Positions 52,488-61,845 are shown, counted from the first letter of the stretch. The stretch: 64,000 bases of DNA from JAGTVG01 sp963699805 (GCA_963699805.1 CAVOVH010000015.1:62001-126000); one strand, 5' to 3'. Program-made: numbers and translations. Notes: generated by a model from the letters alone, not told the origin.

Positions 52488-54614
52488 ATGACCACCTTTA
52501 TTTTTCGATCTTTGAAAAATTCCAGAATTTTTATTCAGAGTTTATTGGTTTTGTTTCTTTTTGCTTGTGAAGAGGTCCCCGAGCAAATTCCCGAATATGG
52601 CTGGTTTGATTTTGCCGTATCCGACCTCGATACTACGGGAAATGTAATCGACTTATCCTTTCTGAATGAAAAGAATGCCGGTGCGGCTGGATTTGTTACC
52701 GTTCAGGAAGGGCATTTTGCAGACGGAAATGGACAACGGATTAAGTTTTTTGGTGATAACCTTACTTTTTCAGCCTGTTTCCCTGAAAAAGAAACAGCTA
52801 TCCGGATCGCTGCCAGTCTGGCGAAAAGGGGGATGAATGTGGTCCGATTCCATCATATGGATAATCGATCTACTCCTGATGGGATATGGGATGAGTCCAG
52901 GGAACAATTTGATCCGGACCAGCTGGATAAAATGGACTGGCTTATCTATCAACTGAAATCAAATGGGATTTATTCTAATTTAAATCTCCATGTGTCTTTT
53001 ACCTATCCGGGGGTGGATTATGATATGACTCAATTTAATTACGGTAAAACGATTGACAATTTTTACCGTCCATATATTGAGATGCAAAAGGATTATGCCC
53101 GGAATTTGTTGACCCACAGGAATCCCTATACAGGCACTACTTACCTTGAAGAACCTGCTGTTGCCTTTATTGAGCTCAATAATGAAAATTCATTGCTTAC
53201 CAATGTGAGGCTTTTACCCCAATTGAATATAGCACATCGTACAGCTCTTCTGGAACAATGGAAAGCTTGGTTGGGAACGCGTGGAAAAGGAGTGGGCAAT
53301 CAGGATCTGTTTAAAATAATCGACGGCTATAATGATCAGTCTAACCTGGAACAGAAAGATTTAATGTGGTCCTTCCTGGTGGAAACGGAGATGGCCTATG
53401 CCAATGAAATGATCAGCTATGTCAGGGATGAACTGGGTGCCCAATCCCTCATTGCCGACACACAGGCCTCTTACAGTGGTGTAGCAGGTGTTTACAGGGA
53501 AGCCAGCTATTCTGATTACATTGACATGCATGCCTATTGGGAACATCCCAGGTTTCCTGGTATACCCTGGTCCAGGACCGATTGGCTGATCCGGAATTCA
53601 TCCATGGTCACGGATAAAAATGCCGGAACCTTGAAAAGGTTTGCTCAACACAGGGTTACAGGGATGCCGTTGACCATCAGTGAATACGATCATCCGGCAC
53701 CGAACTTTTTCTGCGCAGAAATGTATCCCATGCTCAATGCCGTTGCTGCCTTTCAGGACTGGGATGGGATCTATCATTTCGATTATAATGGTCCCTATGA
53801 TGCAGGTCAGATCAATGGATTTTTCACAAGTGCCGGTCATCCCCTGAAGCAGATTTTCATTCCTGTTGGGGCGGTGATGTTCCGGATGGAGACAATAAAT
53901 GCCGGGGAAAACAAGGTTCAGTTGTATCTGCCAAAAAATACAGTGATTCAACAATTGGTCGAATCCGAACAGGAAATGCGGCTTCGAGCGACCAGCATGG
54001 ATCAGATATGGACCCATGCAGGCGCTCCGGAGGCACTCACCTTGATACGTCCGACAGAAGTGAACTTGACTGGTGAGGAATTGAAATTGTCAGAACCGGT
54101 GAATGAACCGGAAGGTCCCTGGACCAGTGAAACCGGTGAGCTTACCTGGGATAACTTGGATTCCCTGACCTCTGTATTTACAGTAAATGCAACAGCGGTT
54201 AAAGCCGCTGTTGGATACATCGGCGGGAGGGACATAGAGTTGGGCAATGTAGCCATCTCCATGGACTCCACGGAATATAACTGGGCCACCATTACCCTGA
54301 CCTCACTGGATGGCGATCCATTGGAGACTGCAGGTAAAATTTTATTGGTTGCTGCGGGAAGAGTGGAAAATACCGGGATGGGCTGGAATGAAGATAAAAC
54401 CAGTGTGGGAGCTGATTGGGGTACAAAACCCTCACGGGCGGAGGGAATTCCGGCTTATATTACACTTTCGGAAGTGGAAAGATTCAAAGTTTTTGCATTG
54501 GATACCCTGGGTAACAAGGGTCAGGAAATCAGGGTTAAAAGAACGAAACAGCAAAATACGTTTGTGATCGGTGCCCAGTATAAAACGTTGTGGTATCTGC
54601 TGGAAAGGGAATGA
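52488..54614 (+). CDS. Cellulase-like (clan GH-A) glycoside hydrolase lipoprotein
   Basis: A 708-residue lipoprotein (lipobox FLFAC, Cys about residue 27). The first 480 or so residues are a clan GH-A-type TIM barrel: KFFGDNLTFSACF at the start, RGMNVVRFHHMDN (strand/His), AFIELNNENSLL with the acid/base Glu in a NEN motif, and PLTISEYDHPAP with the nucleophile Glu at the seventh strand. C-terminally, residues about 515-705 are beta-rich and probably bind carbohydrate. I cannot assign a CAZy family number from sequence alone; the order of motifs suggests a beta-mannanase/beta-glucanase-like enzyme. It is 170 bases after the URO-D-like gene and lies within the same run of plus-strand genes. 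Confidence 0.8.
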   Translation: MTTFIFRSLKNSRIFIQSLLVLFLFACEEVPEQIPEYGWFDFAVSDLDTTGNVIDLSFLNEKNAGAAGFVTVQEGHFADGNGQRIKFFGDNLTFSACFPEKETAIRIAASLAKRGMNVVRFHHMDNRSTPDGIWDESREQFDPDQLDKMDWLIYQLKSNGIYSNLNLHVSFTYPGVDYDMTQFNYGKTIDNFYRPYIEMQKDYARNLLTHRNPYTGTTYLEEPAVAFIELNNENSLLTNVRLLPQLNIAHRTALLEQWKAWLGTRGKGVGNQDLFKIIDGYNDQSNLEQKDLMWSFLVETEMAYANEMISYVRDELGAQSLIADTQASYSGVAGVYREASYSDYIDMHAYWEHPRFPGIPWSRTDWLIRNSSMVTDKNAGTLKRFAQHRVTGMPLTISEYDHPAPNFFCAEMYPMLNAVAAFQDWDGIYHFDYNGPYDAGQINGFFTSAGHPLKQIFIPVGAVMFRMETINAGENKVQLYLPKNTVIQQLVESEQEMRLRATSMDQIWTHAGAPEALTLIRPTEVNLTGEELKLSEPVNEPEGPWTSETGELTWDNLDSLTSVFTVNATAVKAAVGYIGGRDIELGNVAISMDSTEYNWATITLTSLDGDPLETAGKILLVAAGRVENTGMGWNEDKTSVGADWGTKPSRAEGIPAYITLSEVERFKVFALDTLGNKGQEIRVKRTKQQNTFVIGAQYKTLWYLLERE

Positions 54615-54632
54615 AGTGAGGGGTAATTTTAA

Positions 54633-54656
54633 GACGGGGAGATGGGGAGACGGGAT
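54633..54656. repeat. Three 8-base units, purine-rich
   Basis: GACGGGGA, GATGGGGA and GACGGGAT in tandem. It is a short strand-asymmetric tract between the glycosidase and the GntP gene and resembles microsatellite-like tracts seen elsewhere in this phylum; no function is claimed. Confidence 0.6.
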
Positions 54657-54842
54657 TGTCGCGTCCTAAAATTAGTTTATGCCCTTTGGCATCCCTTTGG
54701 GATAGGTTTAACATATAATCCTGGTATTATTTTATTGCCCGATTTTCAGTATGAATTTTTCGGGTTCCATATGTAATTCCTGCAATGTGTACTATCTTCA
54801 TGTCGTTTTAATTAAATTAATGCTGATAAAACCTGATCGATC

Positions 54843-56192
54843 ATGTGGCTGATTCTGCTCCTGATTATTTCCATTCTGTTTATCATCCTGACAACTTCCA
54901 AGCTCAAGTGGCATCCTTTTTTTGCCCTGCTGATGGCTGCCTTGGGATTCGGGCTTCTATCTGGCACCATGAAGCCTATTCAGGTGATCAACTCCATCAA
55001 TACAGGATTCGGAAATACAATCGGATATATTGGCATCGTCATTCTGGCAGGTTCAATCATTGGTAAATTCCTGGAAAAAACAGGTGGGGCCTACAGGATC
55101 GCACATAGTGCATTAAAGGTGACTGGTAAGAAAAATGTGCCTCTGGCCTTGAGCATTGTCGGATATATCGTAAGCATTCCGGTCTTTTGTGATTCCGCCT
55201 TCATCATTCTCATTCCACTTGCCAAAGCACTTTCAAGACAGGTAAGGATTTCAATCATCATCTGTGCCATGGCACTGGCGCTGGGGCTGTATGTGACCCA
55301 TTCCATTATTCCACCAACACCGGGTCCTGTAGCCGCTGCCGGACTGCTTGGTGCAGATTTGGGATGGGTCATTCTGCTGGGATTACCTGTGAGTCTCATT
55401 GGTCTCTTGGGAGGGTGGTTGTATGCTGTGAAAGGAATTCCGTTCATGAATCATTCACTGCCTCTTGAAAACATGGACGATGAGATGTCATCTATCGTAA
55501 AAATGACCGAAGCGCCATCCTTGATCAAATCAGTCTTTCCCATCCTTTTACCTATTTTCCTGATCATATTGAGATCAATCAATGAACTGCCTTCCAATCC
55601 ATTCGGAACAAGAGGAATTTCTATTTTGATCAGTTTCATTGGACAACCTGTCGCTGCGCTGATGATTGGTGTACTCGTTTCCTTCCTGCTTCCTAAAAAA
55701 TTGACCAATGAAATGTTGTCTACAACAGGATGGCTAGGAGAAGGAGTGATGGCTGCAGCTTCTATCATCATCATAACGGGCTGCGGGGGTGCATTTGGAC
55801 GCGTTTTGCAGGATTCGGGAATATCAGTCATCATTGAAGAAAACATGGCGGATGTCAGAGGATTATCGATCCTGTTACCTGTGATCATTGCGGCCGCCCT
55901 AAAATCAGCCCAGGGTTCTGGAACCGTCGCCATTATCACCACCGCCAGTCTCGTCGCTCCCATGTTATCTTCCCTTGGTCTAGATTCTGGTTTGGCAAGG
56001 GCCCTGGTTGTGGTAGCAATCGGTTCGGGATCTATGATGGCCAGCCATGCCAATGATAGCTATTTCTGGGTAGTTACCCAATTTTCAGGAATGACTGTAA
56101 ATCAGGGATATAAATTTCAGACACTGGGGACCTTGCTGGTTGGAATATTGTCCGTATTCGCCACATGGATTCTATCTATTATTGTACTTTGA
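54843..56192 (+). CDS. GntP-family sugar-acid permease
   Basis: A 449-residue membrane transporter of the gluconate:proton symporter family. About twelve to fourteen helices run through the sequence, with the family hallmarks SIVGYIVSIPVFCDSAF at residues about 100-116, HSIIPPTPGPVAAAGLLGADLGW, and the late SAQGSGTVAIITTASLV and GSGSMMASHANDSYFWVVTQFS, which line the substrate site. GntP homologues move gluconate, glycerate, and four-carbon acids. Gene order (50 bases before the LarA-like gene, then a four-carbon acid kinase and PdxA2) suggests a tetronate such as erythronate or threonate. It begins with ATG after an AT-rich stretch. Confidence 0.93.
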   Translation: MWLILLLIISILFIILTTSKLKWHPFFALLMAALGFGLLSGTMKPIQVINSINTGFGNTIGYIGIVILAGSIIGKFLEKTGGAYRIAHSALKVTGKKNVPLALSIVGYIVSIPVFCDSAFIILIPLAKALSRQVRISIIICAMALALGLYVTHSIIPPTPGPVAAAGLLGADLGWVILLGLPVSLIGLLGGWLYAVKGIPFMNHSLPLENMDDEMSSIVKMTEAPSLIKSVFPILLPIFLIILRSINELPSNPFGTRGISILISFIGQPVAALMIGVLVSFLLPKKLTNEMLSTTGWLGEGVMAAASIIIITGCGGAFGRVLQDSGISVIIEENMADVRGLSILLPVIIAAALKSAQGSGTVAIITTASLVAPMLSSLGLDSGLARALVVVAIGSGSMMASHANDSYFWVVTQFSGMTVNQGYKFQTLGTLLVGILSVFATWILSIIVL

Positions 56193-56242
56193 TTAATAGT
56201 TAAGGGAATTATAGGCACATATATGAATTAAAATATTTTAAA

Positions 56243-57487
56243 ATGATTAATTTTCAATTGACCAAAATTCGCCAGAATTTTATTCAAAATTCATTGAAGG
56301 ATGTAAAAGGAGAACTGAAAAAGGAATTATTACGATTCGTCAATCACATAAAGGCAGGATCAAAAATTGCCATTGCAGTTGGAAGCCGCGGGACCAATCA
56401 CCTTGATTTAGTGGTTAAAGAAACAATCGATTTCATAAAAGAACAAGGAGCCATGCCATTTATCGTTCCTGCGATGGGAAGCCATGGAGGAGCTACAGCG
56501 GAAGGACAAGTGGCCATTCTCCGTGATTATGGTATCACGGAAGAAAAAATGAGGGCACCGGTGAAAGCTTCCATGGAGGTAGTGGAAATACCCAATGATG
56601 CGGATCCCAATCCATTGTTTATGGATAAGCTGGCTTTTTTATCCGATGGCATCATCATGATCAATAAGATCAAACCGCATACTGATTTCCGGGGAACCTA
56701 TGAGAGTGGATTGATTAAAATGTCCGTCATTGGTCTGGGAAAAGAAAAAGGAGCCTTTACCATGCATAAATTTGGCATATATGGCCTATCTGATCTTTTG
56801 CCGTTTGCATCCAGAAAAATTCTTTCGATTGGAAAAATAATTGGGGGAATTGCACTGGTTGAAAATGCCTACGATGAGACCATGCTTGTGAAGGTTTTGC
56901 TGACAAATGAAATGTTACAGAAGGAGCCTGAATTATTGGAAATTGCGAAATTAAATAGGCCTGCATTCCCGGTTGAAAATATAGATGTCCTGATCCTCGA
57001 CAGGATCGGGAAAAATATCAGCGGGGCAGGTATCGATACAAATATTATCGGCCGATTAAAAATTCAGGGACAGCCGGAACCATTAAGCCCCACCATCAAA
57101 GCCATCATGGTGTCCAATCTCTCAGATGAATCTCATGGAAATGCCACTGGGATGGGTTTGGCCGATGTGGTAACCAGAAAACTGGCTGAAAAGATCGACT
57201 ATGATGTTACTTATACCAATATCGTTACCAGTGGTTTTCTTGAAAGGGGTAAATTACCAGTGGTGGCAGAAACAGACCAGAAAGCATTCGAATATGCTTT
57301 ACGAAGTTGCGGGTATGTTCAACCGGGGGACGAACGCATTCTTCGTGTAAAAGATACCTTACACCTGGATGAAATATATGTATCAGAGGGTATTTTAAGG
57401 GAAATAAGGGATCGTTCCGATATAGAAATAATGGAAACAGGAGTCAATTTAATGGATCAAAAGGGCGCTCTAAGGAATTTTGATTAA
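56243..57487 (+). CDS. LarA-family nickel-dependent 2-hydroxy-acid racemase/epimerase homologue
   Basis: A 414-residue cytoplasmic protein of the lactate-racemase (LarA/DUF2088) family. The nickel-pincer and catalytic positions of LarA can be matched in order: SHGGATAEGQ (His81, LarA His108), KPHTDFRG (His146, LarA His174), SGLIKM (Lys159, the cofactor-attaching Lys184) and FTMHKFG (His175, nickel ligand His200). LarA homologues invert the configuration at the alpha carbon of various 2-hydroxy acids (lactate, malate, gluconate and others) by hydride transfer. The genes for making the nickel-pincer cofactor (larB, larC, larE) are not in this window. Operon context points to a tetronate 2-epimerase, by inference. 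Confidence 0.8.
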   Translation: MINFQLTKIRQNFIQNSLKDVKGELKKELLRFVNHIKAGSKIAIAVGSRGTNHLDLVVKETIDFIKEQGAMPFIVPAMGSHGGATAEGQVAILRDYGITEEKMRAPVKASMEVVEIPNDADPNPLFMDKLAFLSDGIIMINKIKPHTDFRGTYESGLIKMSVIGLGKEKGAFTMHKFGIYGLSDLLPFASRKILSIGKIIGGIALVENAYDETMLVKVLLTNEMLQKEPELLEIAKLNRPAFPVENIDVLILDRIGKNISGAGIDTNIIGRLKIQGQPEPLSPTIKAIMVSNLSDESHGNATGMGLADVVTRKLAEKIDYDVTYTNIVTSGFLERGKLPVVAETDQKAFEYALRSCGYVQPGDERILRVKDTLHLDEIYVSEGILREIRDRSDIEIMETGVNLMDQKGALRNFD

Positions 57488-57549
57488 ATTTCCATAGGCT
57501 GGAGCGACATAGATGAATCTATCTTTTCATTGATTATGAAAATCAGAAT

Positions 57550-58815
57550 ATGATAAAATTACTCGTCATTGCTGACGATCTTACAGGTGCCATCGATGCG
57601 GGGGTTCACTTTGCAGAAAGAGGAATTACCACCAGGGTAATCCCGGTTTTTACTCCGGAAATTCCCAACGTAAATCTGGATGAATCCGTTGAAGTGGTGG
57701 TTATCAATACGGAAAGCCGGCACATTTCTCCCGACTGTGCTGCCGGTCAGGTGATGCGTGCAGTACGATTTGGGTTGGATCATGGTGTCCGTTTTATCTA
57801 TAAAAAAACCGATTCAACCTTAAGGGGGAATATTGGTGCAGAGCTGGAAGCATTAATGAATGCTACCGGAATGGATCAAATCCCCTTTATACCTGCCTAT
57901 CCGGCATTAAAACGGTTTACCAGGAGAGGTTATCACTATCTGGGAGATCAATTGTTACATCAAACTAAATTTGCAGAAGATCCTCTTGAACCGGTGACAA
58001 GCAGTTACATTCCTGAAATACTTCAACCACAGACCTCTTGTGAAACAGTGCTTCTTTCATACCCCTATAAAAAAAACCTGGATTCATTAGCAGGCAGTGG
58101 AAAGAAAATTCTTGTCTTCGATTGTTCTTCCGAGATAGATCTTAACAGGATCGGTGGTTATCTGGAAGAACATAACTGGTTCTCGGTCGTGGCGGGATCC
58201 GCTGGTTTTGCTCCTGTTTTTGCAAGGAAATTGTCCTTTTTGTCACGGGATGTTCAATCAATCAAAATTACGGGATCCTGTCTGATCATCAACGGAAGTT
58301 TAAATCCGGTATCCCTGGAGCAGATCCGGAAGTTGGAAGATACCTCCATTCAAAGTTTATACCTTGAACCGTCGCTTTTGAATTCTGATATGAATCATCA
58401 GGATCGATGGGATGACCTGGCGGCAAAAGCGAGGAAAATATTGCAGAATGGGGAAGATATTCTGATAAATTCCATCACTACGAAAAAAGATCTCCAGTTA
58501 TATTTGAAAAAAAAGCATGGTTTCGTAGTTCCCAAGGAAGTTTATTCAAATGCAGCAGAACGTTTTGGACATTTCCTTGCACGCATTTTAAAAACAAATG
58601 ACGTTGTGATGATGGTCATTATAGGGGGAGACACCTTGATGGCCCTGATCAGGGAGATGAATATAGTTATCATCCAACCTATCCATGAAATTTTACCCGG
58701 TGTGGTATTGTCGAAAGTGAAGATTTATGATCAGGTCATCTACCTGGTCACTAAGCCTGGAGGATTTGGTGAAAAGGATACACTCCTCAGGATTATTCAA
58801 AGCATTAAAAATTAA
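57550..58815 (+). CDS. Four-carbon acid sugar kinase (DUF1537, DtnK/OtnK type)
   Basis: A 421-residue cytoplasmic ATP-dependent kinase of the DUF1537 family, which phosphorylates C4 of tetronates. The N-terminal nucleotide-independent half has the substrate motif VIADDLTGAIDAGVHFAERG and VINTESRH, KKTDSTLRGNIGAELEA; the C-terminal half has GSLNPVSLEQI and the GGDT motif near residue 360, which hold the ATP-binding site. The family includes DtnK (D-threonate), OtnK and LtnK (L-tetronates after oxidation). Here no LtnD/OtnI/OtnC neighbours are present; instead PdxA2 follows after four bases, which matches the DtnK/PdxA2 (direct phosphorylation) route. It starts with ATG 62 bases after the LarA-like gene. 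Confidence 0.92.
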   Translation: MIKLLVIADDLTGAIDAGVHFAERGITTRVIPVFTPEIPNVNLDESVEVVVINTESRHISPDCAAGQVMRAVRFGLDHGVRFIYKKTDSTLRGNIGAELEALMNATGMDQIPFIPAYPALKRFTRRGYHYLGDQLLHQTKFAEDPLEPVTSSYIPEILQPQTSCETVLLSYPYKKNLDSLAGSGKKILVFDCSSEIDLNRIGGYLEEHNWFSVVAGSAGFAPVFARKLSFLSRDVQSIKITGSCLIINGSLNPVSLEQIRKLEDTSIQSLYLEPSLLNSDMNHQDRWDDLAAKARKILQNGEDILINSITTKKDLQLYLKKKHGFVVPKEVYSNAAERFGHFLARILKTNDVVMMVIIGGDTLMALIREMNIVIIQPIHEILPGVVLSKVKIYDQVIYLVTKPGGFGEKDTLLRIIQSIKN

Positions 58816-58819
58816 GAAT

Positions 58820-59788
58820 ATGATTGGAATAACATTGGGAGATCCAAATGGTGTGGGACCGGAAATCCTTCTCAAAGCATTCAAAGAAAATAAATTATTG
58901 AAAAATTCCTTTGTGATCGGCGATTTTGAGATCATTCATTTCTGTAATGAACATCTGGACTATCATGTACCCCTCAATAAAATGAGCTCTATGGAGAATT
59001 TTCAGAGGAAACATTTAAATATTTTTGATCTGGCCTTACTTTCTGAAAAGGATCTGACCATTGGGAAAATATCGGAAAAAGGAGGGAATGCCTCCCTGAA
59101 ATACATGGAAAAAGCAACTGAAATGGCATTGGGTGGCGCCATTGACGCCATTGTTACCCTGCCCATTCATAAGGAAGCCGTACGTTTGGTCAATCGTGAT
59201 TTCAGGGGGCATACGGACCACATCGCAGCACTCTGCCAGGTTGAAAACTTTACCATGATGCTCGTGTCTGATCCATTGATCGTCACCCATATTTCAATGC
59301 ATGTATCTATGAAAGAAGCCTTGAAGCGGATCAGAACAGCACACATCTTGGAAGTGATCCGGTTGACCCATCAAGCGGTGACCCGGCTAAGGCCAATGGT
59401 ACGAATCGCCGTGGCTGGACTCAATCCCCATGCGGGAGAACACGGAGCTTTCGGCAGCGAAGAGATCCTGGAAATTGAACCAGCTGTGAAATCAGCCAGG
59501 TCGGAAGGAATGGATGTAGAAGGACCGTTACCTCCGGATACTGTATTTTATCAGGCAGTTCATGGGAAATATGAGGCTGTTGTATGTATGTATCATGATC
59601 AGGGTCATATACCCTTGAAATTACTTGCCTTTGACGATGCTGTGAATGTAACACTTGGATTACCGATCATCCGGACTTCCGTGGATCATGGAACTGCCTA
59701 CGATATTGCGTATCAGGGGAAGGCTTCCATACAGAGTTTCTGTAATGCGTTGAATCTGGCTGACCGTCTTATTCAGTGGAATAAATAA
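58820..59788 (+). CDS. pdxA2: PdxA2-type 4-phospho-tetronate dehydrogenase (decarboxylating)
   Basis: Cytoplasmic NAD-dependent enzyme of the PdxA family. Starting at the ATG at 58820 it begins MIGITLGDPNGVGPEI, the standard family N-terminus; upstream in-frame sequence overlaps the kinase and is not needed. Metal-site residues occur at FRGHTDHIA (His), VAGLNPHAGEHGAFG (His, Asn), and CMYHDQGHIPLK (His, Asp). PdxA itself acts in vitamin B6 synthesis; PdxA2 members that lie next to DUF1537 kinases oxidise and decarboxylate D-threonate/D-erythronate 4-phosphate to dihydroxyacetone phosphate. Position directly after the kinase (four bases) makes that the likely role. Confidence 0.9.
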   Translation: MIGITLGDPNGVGPEILLKAFKENKLLKNSFVIGDFEIIHFCNEHLDYHVPLNKMSSMENFQRKHLNIFDLALLSEKDLTIGKISEKGGNASLKYMEKATEMALGGAIDAIVTLPIHKEAVRLVNRDFRGHTDHIAALCQVENFTMMLVSDPLIVTHISMHVSMKEALKRIRTAHILEVIRLTHQAVTRLRPMVRIAVAGLNPHAGEHGAFGSEEILEIEPAVKSARSEGMDVEGPLPPDTVFYQAVHGKYEAVVCMYHDQGHIPLKLLAFDDAVNVTLGLPIIRTSVDHGTAYDIAYQGKASIQSFCNALNLADRLIQWNK

Positions 59789-59812
59789 AAACCTTAAATC
59801 AACCGCCTGCAT

Positions 59813-60271
59813 ATGTATCATTTAAGAAAAGCAGAAAGTGGAGAGGAGGATAAAATTTTCGAATTGGTTAAAACAGTATTGTCTGATTATGGTTTGAAAA
59901 CAGATCCGAAGGGGACGGATCAGGACCTGTCAGATATTGATCGATATTATTTCAATCAGGACGGATGGTTCTCAGTGATCGATCAAGATGGTAGGATCAT
60001 TGGTTCGTATGGGATTTACCGTATCAATGATTCTGTCTGTGAATTGAGGAAAATGTATTTATTAAATGAGTACCAGGGTCAGGGACTTGGCAAACGAATG
60101 ATGGAAGATGCCCTGAAAAAAGCCAGGGAACTAGGCTATTCAGAGATGATCTTAGAATCCAATAGTGTTTTGACGAAAGCATTGGGATTGTATCGAAAAT
60201 ACGGTTTTATGGTATATACTCCAGCGCATTTATCGGATCGGTGTGATCTAACCATGAAAAGAAAAATATAA
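59813..60271 (+). CDS. GNAT-family N-acetyltransferase
   Basis: A 152-residue acetyl-CoA-dependent acetyltransferase. The acetyl-CoA-binding strand and loop are visible as CELRKMYLLNEYQGQGLGKRMMEDAL (the Q/R-x-x-G-x-G/A motif is QGQGLG), followed by ARELGYSEMILESNSVLTKALGLYRKYGF. The Glu-rich N-terminus (KAESGEEDKIFELVKTVL) is typical. Its substrate is unknown. It lies 24 bases after PdxA2, so it is part of the same operon, perhaps acting on a product or a stress-linked amine. Confidence 0.85.
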   Translation: MYHLRKAESGEEDKIFELVKTVLSDYGLKTDPKGTDQDLSDIDRYYFNQDGWFSVIDQDGRIIGSYGIYRINDSVCELRKMYLLNEYQGQGLGKRMMEDALKKARELGYSEMILESNSVLTKALGLYRKYGFMVYTPAHLSDRCDLTMKRKI

Positions 60272-60384
60272 CTAACTCCGGTGAACTTTATTTATGCCAT
60301 TTCTTTAAATTTCTTGGATGTTATTAACTGGTGCGATAATTAACTCATTTAAATTTTGTGAAATTAAGCGAATTGTAAGGGAAG

Positions 60385-61338
60385 ATGCAGATTAAGAGAA
60401 CCATCGATAAAATTCCAGGCGGAATGATGGTGGTTCCCCTGCTTGTGGGATCAGTCATTTATACCTTTTTCCCGGAACTATTGGAGATAGGAGGTTTTAC
60501 CACCGCCTTATTCAAGGAAGGGGCCAATGCCCTGATTGGGGCATTTCTTTTGTGTATGGGGGCTGGGATTTCTTTCAGGTCAACCCCGAAAGTTCTGCTA
60601 AAAGGAGCAGCCATTACCCTCAGTAAATTTGTTATTGCTTTGATCATTGGACTGGGGATTAATTATTTTTTTGGATTGGAGGGAGTCTGGGGCATGTCGG
60701 CGTTGGCCGTGATTGCTGCCATGAGCAATACCAATGGAGGATTATATGCGGCGCTTGCAGGAACCTATGGAGATCAAACTGATGTTGGTGCCATTGCGGT
60801 CATTTCAATCAATGACGGACCTTTTCTCACGCTCATTGCTTTAGGGGCCTCAGGAATAGCCAATATCTCGGTCATGAATTTAATAGCCGTGATAGCTCCT
60901 TTGTTGATTGGAATGATCCTGGGAAACCTGGATGGTGAGCTGAGAAAATTTCTGGTCAATGGAGGGCCTTTACTGATTCCATTTTTCGCCTTTGCCTTAG
61001 GCGCCAACCTGGACCTTGAGAATTTAATGAAAGCAGGCATCCCAGGGATATTTTTAGGTGTCCTCACAACTTTTCTGGGTGGTTTTTTTAATATTATGGC
61101 CGATAAATTATCCGGCGGTAGTGGGATTGCCGGGGCAGCCGCCTCAAGTACTGCAGGAAATGCGGTGGCCACGCCTCAAGCGGTAGTTCTGGCAGATCCT
61201 TCGCTCGCCGGTGTGGCAGCATTGGCTACACCCATGGTAGCGGCCTCCACCATTACAACTGCCATTTTAACTCCTTTATTGACCTGGTTGGTTTATCGCA
61301 GAAAAAAATTGAATATGATAAGATCAAAAACTTTATAA
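60385..61338 (+). CDS. kdgT: 2-keto-3-deoxygluconate permease (KdgT family)
   Basis: A 317-residue membrane transporter of the KDG permease family, with about ten helices (for instance GMMVVPLLVGSVIYTFFP, AVIAAMSNTNGGLYAALAG, NLIAVIAPLLIGMILGNL, VLTTFLGGFFNIMADKL). Family motifs are MRTTLDKIPGGM-like (IKRTIDKIPGGMMVVPLL) at the start, GVTISNTNGGLYAAL-type in the middle, and GIAGAAASSTAGNAVATP near residue 250. Escherichia coli KdgT imports KDG; here it may also take a related keto-deoxy acid. Three bases separate it from the VOC gene. Its promoter presumably lies in the 113-base gap before it. Confidence 0.88.
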   Translation: MQIKRTIDKIPGGMMVVPLLVGSVIYTFFPELLEIGGFTTALFKEGANALIGAFLLCMGAGISFRSTPKVLLKGAAITLSKFVIALIIGLGINYFFGLEGVWGMSALAVIAAMSNTNGGLYAALAGTYGDQTDVGAIAVISINDGPFLTLIALGASGIANISVMNLIAVIAPLLIGMILGNLDGELRKFLVNGGPLLIPFFAFALGANLDLENLMKAGIPGIFLGVLTTFLGGFFNIMADKLSGGSGIAGAAASSTAGNAVATPQAVVLADPSLAGVAALATPMVAASTITTAILTPLLTWLVYRRKKLNMIRSKTL

Positions 61339-61341
61339 AAA

Positions 61342-61845
61342 ATGAATTTAAAGGATGATTATAAAATACCTGCCGGTACACATATCGGTCATATCCATTT
61401 GAAGGTGGCGAATTTGGAACGCTCCCTCGATTTTTATTGTAATCTCCTCGGTTTTGAACTGATGACAACCTACGGAACCGATGCGGCTTTTATTTCTGCG
61501 GGTGGATACCATCATCATATAGGATTGAATGTATGGTTTAGTAAAAATGGTCTTCAGCCTCCCAAAAATTCAGTCGGTTTATTTCATGTGGCCATCTTAT
61601 ATCCAACCAGGAAAGATCTTGCTTTTATTTTTAATCGTCTCAGAAAGGAAGGATATCCAATTTCAGGTGCTTCGGATCATGGCGTATCAGAAGCGATCTA
61701 TCTGAATGATCCGGATGAAAATGGGCTTGAGTTATATTGGGATAAACCGGAAAACGAATGGCCTAAAAATGATGAAGGTCAGCTCATCATGTATACTGCG
61801 CCGCTTGATCTGGAGGCTTTAATGGATGAGTTGGGGAAAACGTGA
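61342..61845 (+). CDS. VOC-family (catechol-dioxygenase/glyoxalase-like) protein
   Basis: A 167-residue vicinal-oxygen-chelate protein. It has HIGHIHLKVANLERSLDFYCNLLGFELM (first VOC repeat, metal His), ISAGGYHHHIGLNVW, GLFHVAILYPTRKDL (second metal His), and DPDENGLELYWDKP with the metal-binding Glu, which is the pattern of CatE-like catechol 2,3-dioxygenase halves. Length fits a single-domain (dimeric) form. Possible roles are dioxygenase, glyoxalase or epimerase; next to KdgT (3 bases) and a DHDPS-like gene (153 bases) a keto-acid or aromatic step is plausible. It begins ATG-AAT-TTA. Confidence 0.85.
   Translation: MNLKDDYKIPAGTHIGHIHLKVANLERSLDFYCNLLGFELMTTYGTDAAFISAGGYHHHIGLNVWFSKNGLQPPKNSVGLFHVAILYPTRKDLAFIFNRLRKEGYPISGASDHGVSEAIYLNDPDENGLELYWDKPENEWPKNDEGQLIMYTAPLDLEALMDELGKT

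Noticed and set aside
58820..59788. Vitamin B6 biosynthetic PdxA
   Set aside because: The position four bases after a DUF1537 kinase in a sugar-acid operon supports the catabolic PdxA2 role; biosynthetic PdxA would not be expected there.
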